Below, in pieces: positions 1 to 8,808 of a DNA stretch of 61,557 bases. The position numbers were made by a program, and so were the translations under genes. Within the stretch, counting starts at the first letter, position 1. The number at the start of each line of letters is the position of its first letter. The notes beneath the pieces were generated by a model. It did no database searches and was not told where the DNA came from. It saw nothing but the letters and a program-made list of their open reading frames with translations. This DNA comes from Sporosarcina limicola (GTDB taxonomy: Bacteria; Bacillota; Bacilli; Bacillales_A; Planococcaceae). The stretch is taken from positions 1 to 61,557 of the forward strand of contig NZ_JADBEL010000018.1 of NCBI RefSeq assembly GCF_014873855.1, given 5' to 3'.

Positions 1-182
1 TGATTATTCGGTATTAGCCCCGGTTTCCCGGAGTTATCCCCATCTGTAGGGCAGGTTGCCCACGTGTTACTCACCCGTCCGCCGCTAAACATAAGGAGCA
101 AGCTCCTTATGTTCCGCTCGACTTGCATGTATTAGGCACGCCGCCAGCGTTCGTCCTGAGCCAGGATCAAACTCTCCATAAT
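1..182 (-). rRNA. 16S ribosomal RNA, 5' end (partial)
   Basis: Read on the minus strand, the universal 5' sequence AGAGTTTGATCCTGGCTCAG followed by GACGAACGCTGGCGGC is present, then a helix with the loop of a typical Bacillales V1 region. The gene runs off the left edge, so only about the first 180 nucleotides are here. The mature 5' end is placed a few bases upstream of AGAGTTTGAT by analogy with Bacillus and is approximate. In B. subtilis an rRNA operon also follows ygxA, which matches the neighbour here. Confidence 0.97.
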
Positions 183-541
183 AGCTGGCTTCCGATACGC
201 AGCACATTGCGTTGTCGATTTCGCTCAATCAGTCAGTCACGTACCTGAGTACGCTCCTTCCTTCTCTCGCTCATCTCCTAGCACTGCACTACGTCTCGAA
301 ACCCAACGAAAGAGAAACTTGAATTGCTCGAGTTTCTTGCTGGCATTAAGTAAGAAAGATGTATTTCAATCTTTCGTTAATGTCAATTTTGAATCCGAAG
401 ATTCGATTGTGTTTGTTCCACCGGCAGAACCGATTTCCCAAACTGTATTTCGTTGACGTTTTGCTGTTCAGTTTTCAAGGTTCATTTGAAAGGAATCAAT
501 AATGCACTCCTTGTCTTTTTTCGTCCGTCCTCTAAAAGCGA
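183..541 (-). other. rRNA operon 5' leader (no gene)
   Basis: This gene-free stretch of about 360 bases lies between the downstream rRNA promoter and the 16S gene. On the minus strand it contains CCTTGAAAACTGAACAGC (around 458-480), the kind of box A-like/antitermination and processing sequence commonly found in Bacillus rRNA leaders and spacers. I see no open reading frame with a ribosome binding site. The 48 bases between the upstream promoter and ygxA (680-727) hold nothing I recognise. Confidence 0.75.
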
Positions 542-548
542 CTTCTCT

Positions 549-577
549 ATATTATCACCGTATAGTTGAAGAGTCAA
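549..577 (-). promoter_or_regulatory. rRNA promoter P2 (sigma-A)
   Basis: On the minus strand, -35 TTGACT (572-577) is separated by 17 bp from -10 TAATAT (549-554). Transcription would begin near 542 and enter the 16S leader. An AT-rich tract lies directly upstream (578-600), as is usual for rRNA promoters. Confidence 0.85.
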
Positions 578-649
578 GCTTTTTTTAAAACTTCTTTTTC
601 AAATCGTTTTCAACTTGTCTCTCGCCTAATCTCTCAAGCGACATTCACT

Positions 650-679
650 ATAATAGCATGCACTCTATAAGTTTGTCAA
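650..679 (-). promoter_or_regulatory. rRNA promoter P1 (sigma-A)
   Basis: On the minus strand, -35 TTGACA (674-679) is separated by 18 bp from -10 TATTAT (650-655). It lies about 100 bp upstream of the second promoter, giving the tandem arrangement typical of Bacillus rRNA operons. Confidence 0.8.
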
Positions 680-727
680 CAAGATTAATAGGACAAATTC
701 AAATCGCCCTATTAGCCCGCTTCTAAG

Positions 728-1591
728 TCAGGTTACCTTATAATCTCTATGGAAGATAAATTCGTTTTTCGAATCGCTTTGAACTACTTCAATGCATCCT
801 TTATCAACAAGAAATTCAATGAACACTTCTAAATCGATTGAGTACATCCGAATTTCCTCATGCTCATGGAGTTCCTGGATTGTCCATATTTCCTTGGTCG
901 CCATTACATCCATCATATGACGAGCTCCGTCAGCCGTACAGTTATGAATTAAAAACTCACTTGCTAGAAACAGAAGTTCTAAACGTTTCTCCAGTGGCTC
1001 GTCACTCAGAATAAGTTCTTCATAAAGCTTATAAATTGCAGGATCAATTTTTTTCACCTGTGACCATACCGTAACTTCCGGAAACAATCCGCTTTCAATA
1101 ACCGCTAATCTCGCTAAATGATGAAGCGATTTAACTACATGATGGTAGGCATCCATATAGTTTTCCTGCTCAAAATAAGTTTTACCTTCCATATAACCTC
1201 TAACAAGCCTGGAAAGTTCGAGCCCCATCTTCATCTTACGTCCGAAAAATGGATACTCCTGCAATTCCGCTCGCAATTGTTCAACGAACTCATTGCGATC
1301 AAAATAAACCTTTCCATAAAATAACCAATCTACAACTTTTCGTTTCGAACCTAGGAGTAGCCACTTCTTCAATTGTTTCTCACTGATTATATGCATCGCG
1401 GCTTTCCCATTACCATCCGTATAATGTTTCGTTACTATAGGGATCTCTTCATTAGTAGTAATGATAAGGAGGATTGCATCGAAGGTATCTGTTACCGGAT
1501 CTCCCTCCCCTCTTTTTTCTACAAGGATGACGCCTAACGTCTCCGGGAAACTTGCACGTTCTTGATAAATTGGTCTTAACACCTGTTCCAC
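728..1591 (-). CDS. ygxA: YgxA-like nucleotidyltransferase-family protein
   Basis: The 287-residue protein begins with a nucleotidyltransferase-like region and ends in a helical domain, and it resembles B. subtilis YgxA in length and in its opening EQVLRPIYQER. No biochemical function is established. The start is probably the second of two adjacent GTG codons (1591), because AGGAGG lies 7 bases before it and only 4 bases before the first (1594). It sits just upstream of an rRNA operon on the same strand, as in B. subtilis, so it is a synteny-backed orthologue. The catalytic residues of classical nucleotidyltransferases cannot be confirmed by eye. Confidence 0.85.
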   Translation of the reverse strand: MEQVLRPIYQERASFPETLGVILVEKRGEGDPVTDTFDAILLIITTNEEIPIVTKHYTDGNGKAAMHIISEKQLKKWLLLGSKRKVVDWLFYGKVYFDRNEFVEQLRAELQEYPFFGRKMKMGLELSRLVRGYMEGKTYFEQENYMDAYHHVVKSLHHLARLAVIESGLFPEVTVWSQVKKIDPAIYKLYEELILSDEPLEKRLELLFLASEFLIHNCTADGARHMMDVMATKEIWTIQELHEHEEIRMYSIDLEVFIEFLVDKGCIEVVQSDSKNEFIFHRDYKVT

Positions 1592-1718
1592 CACTACACC
1601 TCCTGTCGTTTACCTTTCGACGACGAGGTTGAAAAATCCTTCATTCAAGAATGTTAAATAACGTAAGAAACGAAATATATGCTATAGTAATTGAGGACTA
1701 ATCAAGGAGGTATACAAG

Positions 1719-2081
1719 TTGAAACCATATAAAAATAAGATTAACCGAATACGTTCATTCGCTCTTTCGTTAATATTTATTGGCGTTGTCATTATGTATA
1801 TGGGGATTTTCTTCAAAAGTAATGAAATCGTCATGCTCATATTTATGGTTCTTGGTGTCCTAGCCATTATCGGGAGTACAATTGTTTATGCGTGGATTGG
1901 TACATTATCGACACGAGCCATACCGGTTCAATGTCCAAATTGTGGAAAACACACAAAAATGCTTGGTCGCGTCGATATGTGCGGACACTGTCGTGAACCA
2001 CTCACTATGGACGCTTCATTGGAAGGAAAAGAATTTGATGTGTCATACAACCGCCCCGAAAAGAAAAAAGATAGTAATTAA
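1719..2081 (+). CDS. ygzB: YgzB family membrane protein with zinc ribbon (UPF0295)
   Basis: The 120-residue protein has two predicted membrane helices (about residues 13-33 and 39-61) followed by a cytosolic tail with CPNC and CGHC pairs about 18 residues apart, which form a putative zinc ribbon. It belongs to the uncharacterised UPF0295/YgzB family. The start is TTG, chosen because AAGGAGG lies 8 bases upstream. It is read rightward between leftward ygxA and leftward perR and converges on perR through a shared terminator. Function is unknown, although it stays next to perR across Bacillales. Confidence 0.88.
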   Translation: MKPYKNKINRIRSFALSLIFIGVVIMYMGIFFKSNEIVMLIFMVLGVLAIIGSTIVYAWIGTLSTRAIPVQCPNCGKHTKMLGRVDMCGHCREPLTMDASLEGKEFDVSYNRPEKKKDSN

Positions 2082-2082
2082 C

Positions 2083-2130
2083 AAAAGCGTCCAATCCTCT
2101 TCTGTTTGAAGATGGATTGGACGCTTTTTT
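2083..2130. terminator. Bidirectional terminator between ygzB and perR
   Basis: A perfect stem, AAAAGCGTCCAATCC paired with GGATTGGACGCTTTT, encloses a 16-base loop and is flanked by A and T runs, so it can end both the rightward ygzB transcript and the leftward perR transcript. Confidence 0.9.
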
Positions 2131-2572
2131 AATTACCCGTTACAGCGCGTGAAGCACATGAGGGACAAGTACCGTATACTTCCAAACGATGCGAATTCAC
2201 TTTGAAGCCGGTCACATGCGAAGCAAGATGTTCAACTTCTTCAAGACCAGGATGATGAAAATCAACAATCGTTCCACATTCATCACAGATGATATGATAA
2301 TGATCATGTGTCACGAAATCAAAACGACTTGAGGCGTCTCCATACGTAAGCTCCTTAATGAGACCGGAATTCCGGAATACACGAAGGTTATTGTATACTG
2401 TTGCAACACTCATGTTAGGAAAATCACTTTCAAGAGATTTATATATTACATCTGCTGTCGGATGTGATTCGGTAGAGATAAGGTATTTCAAAATCGCATG
2501 CCGTTGCGGCGTAATTCGGACACCACTTGTTTTTAATGCGTCCAGCGCGTCTTTCAATTTCAGCTCAGACAT
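2129..2572 (-). CDS. perR: Peroxide-sensing repressor PerR (Fur family)
   Basis: The 147-residue Fur-family repressor uses Fe(II) or Mn(II) to sense peroxide by histidine oxidation. With the start at MSELKLK the numbering equals that of B. subtilis PerR: H37, D85, H91, H93 and D104 form the regulatory metal site, and C96, C99, C136 and C139 form the structural zinc site. The winged-helix segment ([17 protein letters not shown], about 55-71) is intact. An in-frame ATG exists at 2614, but it lies inside a perfect Per box and lacks a ribosome binding site, so 2572 is preferred. Autoregulation is implied by that box. The asparagine or aspartate identity at 85 matters in this family, and aspartate here supports PerR rather than Fur. 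Confidence 0.96.
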   Translation of the reverse strand: MSELKLKDALDALKTSGVRITPQRHAILKYLISTESHPTADVIYKSLESDFPNMSVATVYNNLRVFRNSGLIKELTYGDASSRFDFVTHDHYHIICDECGTIVDFHHPGLEEVEHLASHVTGFKVNSHRLEVYGTCPSCASRAVTGN

Positions 2573-2604
2573 CGCTAATGCACCCCAATCCAAAATATCT
2601 TTCT

Positions 2605-2619
2605 TTATAATCATTATAA
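2605..2619. promoter_or_regulatory. Per box upstream of perR
   Basis: The 15-bp sequence TTATAATCATTATAA matches the B. subtilis PerR operator consensus TTATAATNATTATAA at every position and lies 33 bp upstream of the chosen perR start. PerR autorepression is known in Bacillus. The perfect 7-1-7 symmetry makes chance occurrence unlikely. Confidence 0.9.
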
Positions 2620-2711
2620 TTAGTTTACTGAAAAAGGAGTGTATATGTCAAGTGAAGTGCTGTCCTTTCATTGAAACAGCTACTTTACAAACCATTCATG
2701 TGAATAGCTAT

Positions 2712-3656
2712 TTAATAGCCTTTTCCTCCATCAACTATATTCTCCAGAGCCTTAACACCTTGTAACCATCTCTCTAAATTACTTTCAAAAATGACAAGGG
2801 CCCTCTCTACATACTTCCCCGAGAGACTTGACACATGTGGTGATACAGTACAATTCGGAAGTGTCCAGAATTCGTTTTCCTGAGGTAGGGGTTCTGTTTC
2901 AAACACATCAAGCACCGCATGCCCGATTTCATCATTTTTCAGCGCATTTAATAGAACTGATTCTTTTACAAGATCCCCCCTGCCGAAGTTCATAAATACG
3001 ACGGTTTCCTTCATCGCCTTAAAATGCTCCTCTAAAAGCATTTCTTTCGTCTCCGGCGTGCTTGGCAATACAGATATAACATAATCAGCCTCGCCCAGCC
3101 TATCCAGTAAATCATCAAAAATAATGACCTCATCCATCGACTCACATTTTTTACCTGAACGATTGCAGCCAATCGTTCGGACACCGAATGCCTGGAGTAA
3201 CCTACCAATTTCAGACCCTATCGCACCAGGTCCGAGAATAAGCGCAGTAGAACCTCTTAATTCAGTTGACCCTACTTTCCGATTCCATTCTTTCACTTGT
3301 TGTCGTTCATAAATTAGAGGCAATGACCGGCGAAGCGCAAGTATATGCGCAAGAACCGACTCAGCCATCGGTACTTTATGAATACCACGTACGTTGGTCA
3401 TACGGATTCCCCGCTCCGCTATTTCAGCAAGTGGCATCTTTTCGACTCCTGCCGACGCAATCATTAGCCACTCTAGCACCGCTGTCCGCTCAAGTAGTGC
3501 GGCATCAATATCACCGCCGTACGTCACAATAACTGTAGCTGTTTCAACCTCCGCGTCTTGCGGCTTTTTATTGAAATGAAACATCACTTGGGGGAACTTC
3601 GTTTGAAGGTCCCTTTTCTGATAATCCTTTACGTCGAATGTGAACACAACTTCCAT
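2712..3656 (-). CDS. D-2-hydroxyacid dehydrogenase family protein
   Basis: The 314-residue NAD(P)-dependent oxidoreductase has the D-isomer 2-hydroxyacid dehydrogenase fold. The nucleotide-binding motif is GPGAIGSEIG (about residue 143), the catalytic arginine falls in NFGRGDLV, the glutamate in VFETEPLP, and the histidine in VSPHVS near the C-terminus. The substrate is not evident. The start (3656) has GGGGGAG upstream, whereas the longer frame to 3752 runs into bcp. It lies between bcp and perR on the same strand, 23 bases after bcp, so co-transcription is likely. To my knowledge B. subtilis has no gene at this place. Confidence 0.85.
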   Translation of the reverse strand: MEVVFTFDVKDYQKRDLQTKFPQVMFHFNKKPQDAEVETATVIVTYGGDIDAALLERTAVLEWLMIASAGVEKMPLAEIAERGIRMTNVRGIHKVPMAESVLAHILALRRSLPLIYERQQVKEWNRKVGSTELRGSTALILGPGAIGSEIGRLLQAFGVRTIGCNRSGKKCESMDEVIIFDDLLDRLGEADYVISVLPSTPETKEMLLEEHFKAMKETVVFMNFGRGDLVKESVLLNALKNDEIGHAVLDVFETEPLPQENEFWTLPNCTVSPHVSSLSGKYVERALVIFESNLERWLQGVKALENIVDGGKGY

Positions 3657-3679
3657 TTTTCCCACTCCCCCTTCATCTA

Positions 3680-4156
3680 TTATGAATTCGTCAACTGTTC
3701 CAACGTCGAAAGGGCTTCTTCGATATGACCTTGCACTTTCACTTTTCGCCATTCTTTCACAACCGCCCCTGTTGGATCAATTAAAAAAGTAGAACGCTCA
3801 ATACCCATATACTCCTTACCGAACATTTTCTTTAACTTCCAGACGCCGTAACTCTCGGCGACAACATGATCTTCATCAACAAGAAGAGAGAAAGGCAACC
3901 CGTGTTTTCCAATAAACTTCTCATGCGTTGTCTCATTATCAGGACTCACCCCAAGTACAACAGCATTTAATTTACCGAAATCTTCATATGCATCACGGAA
4001 ATCACAAGCTTGTGTCGTGCAACCCGGTGTTGAGTCTTTCGGATAAAAATAAAGGATCACATATTTCTCCCCAGCAAAATCCTTCAGTGAAATCGTTTCC
4101 CCGTTTTCATTCGACAATGAAAATTCGGGTGCCTGCATTCCTTCGAGTGTCGTCAT
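3680..4156 (-). CDS. bcp: Thioredoxin-dependent peroxiredoxin (BCP/PrxQ type, YgaF)
   Basis: The 158-residue peroxiredoxin reduces hydroperoxides using a reactive cysteine. The signature YFYPKDSTPGCTTQACDFRD carries the peroxidatic cysteine in GCT (about residue 45) and the nearby resolving cysteine five residues later, the arrangement of atypical 2-Cys BCP/PrxQ enzymes. The start is set at 4156 because TTGGAGGAAT lies just upstream. An in-frame ATG 33 bases earlier would put the ribosome binding site inside the gene. It is divergent from gsaB and near perR, the same order as ygaF in B. subtilis. I see no Per box in front of it. Confidence 0.93.
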   Translation of the reverse strand: MTTLEGMQAPEFSLSNENGETISLKDFAGEKYVILYFYPKDSTPGCTTQACDFRDAYEDFGKLNAVVLGVSPDNETTHEKFIGKHGLPFSLLVDEDHVVAESYGVWKLKKMFGKEYMGIERSTFLIDPTGAVVKEWRKVKVQGHIEEALSTLEQLTNS

Positions 4157-4222
4157 TTTCCATTCCTCCAATATAATTTCTTTCTTCAATCTTAACGAAC
4201 TACCCCACTACTTTCAATTTCT

Positions 4223-4252
4223 TTGGCGTATCGATGTTATTTTGTTTACAAT
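4223..4252 (+). promoter_or_regulatory. Promoter of gsaB (sigma-A type)
   Basis: -35 TTGGCG (4223-4228) and -10 TACAAT (4247-4252) are separated by 18 bp, about 30 bp upstream of the gsaB start. Confidence 0.6.
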
Positions 4253-4285
4253 AGAGAGCGTAGTTAACTGAACGGAGGAATAAAG

Positions 4286-5590
4286 ATGAACAGAACGAAT
4301 TCAGAACAAATCTATAGTGAAGCATGCGAACATATCGTGGGCGGAGTGAATAGCCCCTCCCGCGGATACCGTGCAGTCGGAGGCGGAGCACCTACTGTGA
4401 TGGAACGTGCGGAAGGTGCATATTTTTGGGATGTCGATGGCAATAAATACATCGATTACCTTGCAGCATACGGACCAATCATTACGGGCCATGCCCATCC
4501 ACATATAACTGAAGCAATTATTAAAGCGGCGCAAACAGGGGTCCTATACGGAACGCCAACACGTCATGAAGTGAAATTTGCAAAAATGTTGAAGAAAGCG
4601 ATGCCTGGCATGGATAAGGTTCGTTTCGTCAACTCTGGAACAGAAGCAGTTATGACAACTATCCGTGTTTCCCGCGCATTCACTGGTCGAACGAAAATCA
4701 TGAAGTTCGCCGGTTGTTATCATGGTCATTCAGATCTTGTACTTGTCGCAGCAGGATCTGGCCCCGCTACACTCGGTACGCCTGATTCAGCCGGTGTACC
4801 TAAGTCGACCGCTGAAGAAGTGATTACAATTCCATTCAACAATCCAGACGCTTATATAGAAGCAATGAATAAATGGGGAAATCAAATCGCCTGTGTCCTT
4901 GTTGAACCGATTGTAGGAAACTTTGGAATTGTTGAACCGAAAGAAGGATTTCTACCACTTGTCCATGAGCTCGCCGCTGAAAAAGGGGCTTTAATCGTTT
5001 ATGATGAGGTTATCACTGCGTTCCGGTTCCATTTTGGCGGTGCACAAGATATGCTAGGTCTAACACCAGACCTTACTGCTCTCGGTAAAATCATCGGGGG
5101 CGGATTACCAATTGGCGCATACGGCGGTAAAAAAGAGGTTATGGAGCAAGTCGCTCCGTTAGGTCCCGCTTACCAAGCCGGTACGATGGCAGGAAATCCA
5201 GCCTCGATGCTTGCGGGAATCGCTTGTCTTGAAGTGCTTCAAAAACCAGGTGTCTACGAAGAAATGGACCGTCTCGGAGCCATTCTTGAAGAGGGTATTT
5301 TGAAATCTGCAAAAGAGCATGAAATTACATTAACAACGAATCGTCTTAAAGGGGCTCTTACATTATATTTCACGGATGTAAAAGTGGAAAATTATGAGCA
5401 AGCCGAAGCGACCGATGGTGAAGCATTCGCAAAGTTTTTCAAATTAATGCTAAAAAACGGAGTCAACCTCGCCCCATCAAAGTATGAAGCTTGGTTCTTA
5501 ACGACTGCACATACTGAAAACGATATTGAAGAAACACTTGTTGCCGTCAATAAATCTTTCAAAGAACTTGCCACTATCTTGAACGATTGA
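4286..5590 (+). CDS. gsaB: Glutamate-1-semialdehyde 2,1-aminomutase
   Basis: The 434-residue PLP-dependent class III aminotransferase converts glutamate-1-semialdehyde to 5-aminolevulinate in the C5 heme pathway. The PLP lysine is K268 in [17 protein letters not shown], and [10 protein letters not shown] supplies the PLP-contacting aspartate. [10 protein letters not shown] is the family's dimer and substrate-gating region. Position between bcp and ygaE matches gsaB, the second such gene of B. subtilis, rather than hemL of the hemAXCDBL operon. A good AACGGAGG ribosome binding site precedes ATG. Whether it is the only aminomutase in the genome cannot be told here. Confidence 0.93.
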   Translation: MNRTNSEQIYSEACEHIVGGVNSPSRGYRAVGGGAPTVMERAEGAYFWDVDGNKYIDYLAAYGPIITGHAHPHITEAIIKAAQTGVLYGTPTRHEVKFAKMLKKAMPGMDKVRFVNSGTEAVMTTIRVSRAFTGRTKIMKFAGCYHGHSDLVLVAAGSGPATLGTPDSAGVPKSTAEEVITIPFNNPDAYIEAMNKWGNQIACVLVEPIVGNFGIVEPKEGFLPLVHELAAEKGALIVYDEVITAFRFHFGGAQDMLGLTPDLTALGKIIGGGLPIGAYGGKKEVMEQVAPLGPAYQAGTMAGNPASMLAGIACLEVLQKPGVYEEMDRLGAILEEGILKSAKEHEITLTTNRLKGALTLYFTDVKVENYEQAEATDGEAFAKFFKLMLKNGVNLAPSKYEAWFLTTAHTENDIEETLVAVNKSFKELATILND

Positions 5591-5648
5591 CCATGTTCGT
5601 AAGTTAAGATAGAAGCGAAAAATAGCAATCGAAGAAAGGAAAAACTTC

Positions 5649-6731
5649 ATGAAACTAGGTGCCCGCATCTTTAAAACGGGTGTTGCAATTGTCTTTGCTT
5701 TGTTCTTGGCAGAGGTCTTACAATTACCGCATCCAGTATTTGCTGGAATCGCAGCCATTTTTGCCATTCAACCTTCGATTTACAGATCTTATTTGACGAT
5801 TATTGAACAAATTCAGGGGAATGTGATTGGTGCGATTATTGCGATTTCGTTCGTTCTCCTATTCGGACATCAGCTAGTCATCGTCGGTCTCGCCGCCGTC
5901 ATCATCATTATAATCATGCTCAAATTAGGACTTGAAAAATCGATTTCATTGGCACTTGTCATGATGATTGCCATCATGGAAATCAAAGGCGAAGAGTTCC
6001 TTTCATTTGCTTTGCTCCGTTTTTTGACGATTGTTATAGGGGTACTTGCGGCTTTCACTGTCAATTTGCTGTTCATGCCACCAAAATATGAAACGAAACT
6101 GTTTCAATCCACCCACCAGACGCAAGATGAGATTATTCGTTGGACCCGCCTTGCCGGCAGACAAGTCTCGGAACATATTGCGACTAAAAAATCGCTAAGT
6201 AAATTGAAAGAACGACTTACACAGGTCGATCAATTGTATTCACTTTTCAAAGAGGAACGAAGCTATTTCAAAAAGAGTTCGAGGGCAAAAAATAGGAAGC
6301 TTGTCGTCTATAGACAGATGATCACAACTTCAAGAAGTAGCTACGACGTTTTGAAAAGACTTCATCAATTCGAAAATGAACTTATCCATTTGCCAGAACA
6401 TTTCCGGATGATGATTCAAGAACGTTTGGATACACTCCTTACTTATCATGAACAGTTGCATTTAAAGTTTGTCGGAAAGCTCAAGTCAGATCATGTAAGC
6501 ACCAATTCTAACGTTGACTATATACAACGTCATGAGGTCATGGAGATTTTTGCAAAAGAAATCTCACTAACCAAAGAGGAAGAGGAATTTTCCGCTTATC
6601 ACCTCCTGCATATCCTATCAGCCATTTTGAATTACGAAGAACAACTCGAACACCTTGATAAGCTTATCGTCTTATTTCAAAGGAACCATGATTACGAAGT
6701 GAACATCAAGCTAGAAGAAGAAATTTATTAA
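5649..6731 (+). CDS. ygaE: YgaE family aromatic acid exporter-like membrane protein (UPF0421)
   Basis: The 360-residue protein has an N-terminal block of about four to five hydrophobic segments (residues 10-145) and a long charged helical C-terminal region (about 155-360). This architecture fits the ArAE_1/DUF939 (UPF0421) family related to aromatic acid exporters. Transport substrate is unknown. It lies 58 bases after gsaB in the same direction and is followed by a strong terminator, so the two may share a transcript. Synteny with B. subtilis ygaE supports the name. Confidence 0.85.
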   Translation: MKLGARIFKTGVAIVFALFLAEVLQLPHPVFAGIAAIFAIQPSIYRSYLTIIEQIQGNVIGAIIAISFVLLFGHQLVIVGLAAVIIIIIMLKLGLEKSISLALVMMIAIMEIKGEEFLSFALLRFLTIVIGVLAAFTVNLLFMPPKYETKLFQSTHQTQDEIIRWTRLAGRQVSEHIATKKSLSKLKERLTQVDQLYSLFKEERSYFKKSSRAKNRKLVVYRQMITTSRSSYDVLKRLHQFENELIHLPEHFRMMIQERLDTLLTYHEQLHLKFVGKLKSDHVSTNSNVDYIQRHEVMEIFAKEISLTKEEEEFSAYHLLHILSAILNYEEQLEHLDKLIVLFQRNHDYEVNIKLEEEIY

Positions 6732-6733
6732 CC

Positions 6734-6780
6734 AAAACAGCCCCAGAAGTCGATGAATACACGACTTCTGGGGCTGTTTT
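6734..6780. terminator. Bidirectional terminator between ygaE and the peptide ABC operon
   Basis: A 19-bp stem (AAAACAGCCCCAGAAGTCG and its complement) with a short loop is followed by T residues in both directions. It ends ygaE from the left and the leftward ABC operon from the right. Confidence 0.93.
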
Positions 6781-6790
6781 ATAATTAGTT

Positions 6791-7687
6791 CTAATTTTTC
6801 ATTCGAGGATCTAGCGCATCGCGTAAACCATCACCCATTAAGTTGAAACCGAGAACGGTAAGCATAATCGCCATTCCCGGAAAAATCATAGTCCATGGTG
6901 CAGATTGGAGATAGTTTTTAGAATCCGCTAGCATTTTCCCCCACTCTGGCATCGGCGCTTGTGCACCTAATCCGAGGAACCCGAGCGCAGCTGCTTCAAG
7001 AATAGCTGTTGCAATTGCAAGTGTCCCTTGAACAATAACAGGTGCCATCGAATTCGGCAGGATATGGGAAATTAGAATTCGAGCATCCTTCATGCCAATT
7101 CCTTTTGCGGCAGTGATATATTCATCTTCTTTAATACTTAACACTTTCGATCGGATAAGACGTCCGAAGTTCGGGACGTTAATAATCGCAATGGCAATGA
7201 GCGCATTTTGCAAATTCGGTCCGAGTACGGAAATAATCGCAATGGCTAGCAAAATAGATGGAAACGCGAGCATGATATCGAAAACCCTTGAGATAATCGT
7301 ATCAACCCAACGTCCATAATAGCCTGCGATAATTCCAAGTGCGCTTCCGACAACAACCGATCCGATTACTGAAAAGAACCCTACCCAAAGGGATATACGT
7401 GCACCATGGATAATTCGGGAGAGAATATCCCTACCAAGATCATCTGTTCCTAGCCAAAATTCAGCGGAAGGGGGAAGTAGCCGATCGCCCAATACTTGGT
7501 CGTTAATTCCTTCTTTCGCAATGAGCGGTCCGAAGATAGCAAGTAATATAAAGAATAATACAATGCCCGCGCCAACAACCGCCACTTTACTCTTTCTAAA
7601 TCCATTCCAAGCCTCGCGCCAAGGTCCGGAGGTTTTAATTACTTTCTCTTTAGTAATTCCATCGATTTTGGGTGCAAGTTCAGTCAT
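6791..7687 (-). CDS. Oligopeptide/dipeptide ABC transporter permease (DppC/OppC type)
   Basis: The 298-residue inner membrane permease has about six hydrophobic segments, including one at residues 36-56. The EAA loop interacting with the ATPases is seen around ITAAKGIGMKDARILISHILPN. The N-terminal extension before the first helix and the terminal DPRMKN are typical of DppC/OppC proteins. It is the last gene of a five-gene leftward operon and pairs with the DppB-type permease encoded 17 bases upstream. The peptide class transported cannot be read from the sequence. Confidence 0.92.
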   Translation of the reverse strand: MTELAPKIDGITKEKVIKTSGPWREAWNGFRKSKVAVVGAGIVLFFILLAIFGPLIAKEGINDQVLGDRLLPPSAEFWLGTDDLGRDILSRIIHGARISLWVGFFSVIGSVVVGSALGIIAGYYGRWVDTIISRVFDIMLAFPSILLAIAIISVLGPNLQNALIAIAIINVPNFGRLIRSKVLSIKEDEYITAAKGIGMKDARILISHILPNSMAPVIVQGTLAIATAILEAAALGFLGLGAQAPMPEWGKMLADSKNYLQSAPWTMIFPGMAIMLTVLGFNLMGDGLRDALDPRMKN

Positions 7688-7704
7688 AAGTGCTTCCCCC
7701 TTCC

Positions 7705-8709
7705 TTAATCATACTTAATCCTTGGATCAATAAGGCTATACATTAAATCAACAAGCAGATTAATCAGGACAAAGATTAATGCCACAATAAGAATGCTTGA
7801 TTGGATAACCGGATAATCCCTATAACCGATCGCCTCGTAAATATAACGACCAATACCTGGCCAAGCAAAGATTGTTTCCGTTAAAATTGCACCGCCAAGT
7901 AGCATACCCATTTGCAGACCGATAATGGTCAATACAGGAATAATCGCATTTTTCAGCGCATGCTTATACACAACCCAAAACATTTTCTGACCTTTAGCCC
8001 GTGCAGTACGAATATAATCTGAACGCATCACTTCGAGCATGCTCGACCGCGTCATCCGGGCAATAATTGCCATCGGAATCGTTGCCAATGCCAAGCCGGG
8101 TAAAACTAGATGTTTTAACACTACCCCTAGTTGGTCGAAACGTCCCTGTATGATTGTGTCCAGCACATAAAGATTGGTTATAGCCTCGACCGGATCCCTT
8201 ACTTCTTCCCGCCCTGTCGTCGGTAGCCATTGAAGTTCCAACGAAAAAACCCATTGTCCCATAAGACCGAGCCAAAAAATCGGCATTGAAACTCCAACGA
8301 GCGCTAAAATCATCGCCGTATAATCAAACCACGAGTTTTGGAACCAGGCCGAAATAATACCTGCGTTAATGCCGATAACAATTGCGATAATGATAGCGAA
8401 CAATGCGAGCTCAAATGTCGCCGCTAAATAAGACCATATTTCATCTACCACAGGTGCCCTAGTCCTCATCGATTCTCCAAGATCACCTTTAAAGATATCA
8501 CCAAGATAGTTAAAGTATTGGATATACCAGGGATTATCAAGACCAAGCTTTGTGGTCAGTGCCGCTACCGCCTCTTTGGTTGCTTGTTGACCTAGAATGA
8601 CCTGTGCAGGATTACCTGGAATCGCACGAATAATCATAAATACGATGAACGTCATTCCAAGCAAGACAGGAATGAGCTGCAATAACCTTTTTCCGATATA
8701 GCTGAGCAT
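7705..8709 (-). CDS. Oligopeptide/dipeptide ABC transporter permease (DppB/OppB type)
   Basis: The 334-residue permease begins MLSYIGKRLLQLIPVLLGMT, the hallmark N-terminus of DppB/OppB proteins, with about six membrane helices and the EAA loop near YIRTARAKGQ. It forms the membrane channel with the next gene. A hairpin terminator lies between it and the upstream binding-protein gene, which would lower permease expression relative to the binding protein. The C-terminal DLMYSLIDPRIKY is also typical of the family. Confidence 0.93.
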   Translation of the reverse strand: MLSYIGKRLLQLIPVLLGMTFIVFMIIRAIPGNPAQVILGQQATKEAVAALTTKLGLDNPWYIQYFNYLGDIFKGDLGESMRTRAPVVDEIWSYLAATFELALFAIIIAIVIGINAGIISAWFQNSWFDYTAMILALVGVSMPIFWLGLMGQWVFSLELQWLPTTGREEVRDPVEAITNLYVLDTIIQGRFDQLGVVLKHLVLPGLALATIPMAIIARMTRSSMLEVMRSDYIRTARAKGQKMFWVVYKHALKNAIIPVLTIIGLQMGMLLGGAILTETIFAWPGIGRYIYEAIGYRDYPVIQSSILIVALIFVLINLLVDLMYSLIDPRIKYD

Positions 8710-8765
8710 TATTTTTTCACCTCTCCAACTCTACTATCTATTTATTATGTAGCTATCATATGAAA

Positions 8766-8803
8766 GGAAAAAGGGAGAAATCCAACAGACCTCTCCCTTT
8801 TTT
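8766..8803 (-). terminator. Intercistronic hairpin between binding-protein and permease genes
   Basis: On the minus strand AAAAAGGGAGA pairs with TCTCCCTTTTT around a 13-base loop, with a T-run on the 3' side. It lies just after the binding-protein stop codon and probably acts as a partial terminator or 3' stabiliser that gives an excess of the binding protein. Confidence 0.75.
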
Positions 8804-8808
8804 GTTCT

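Noticed and set aside
2129..2614. Longer 161-residue PerR
   Set aside because: The upstream ATG lies inside the Per box, and the shorter form reproduces B. subtilis residue numbering exactly.
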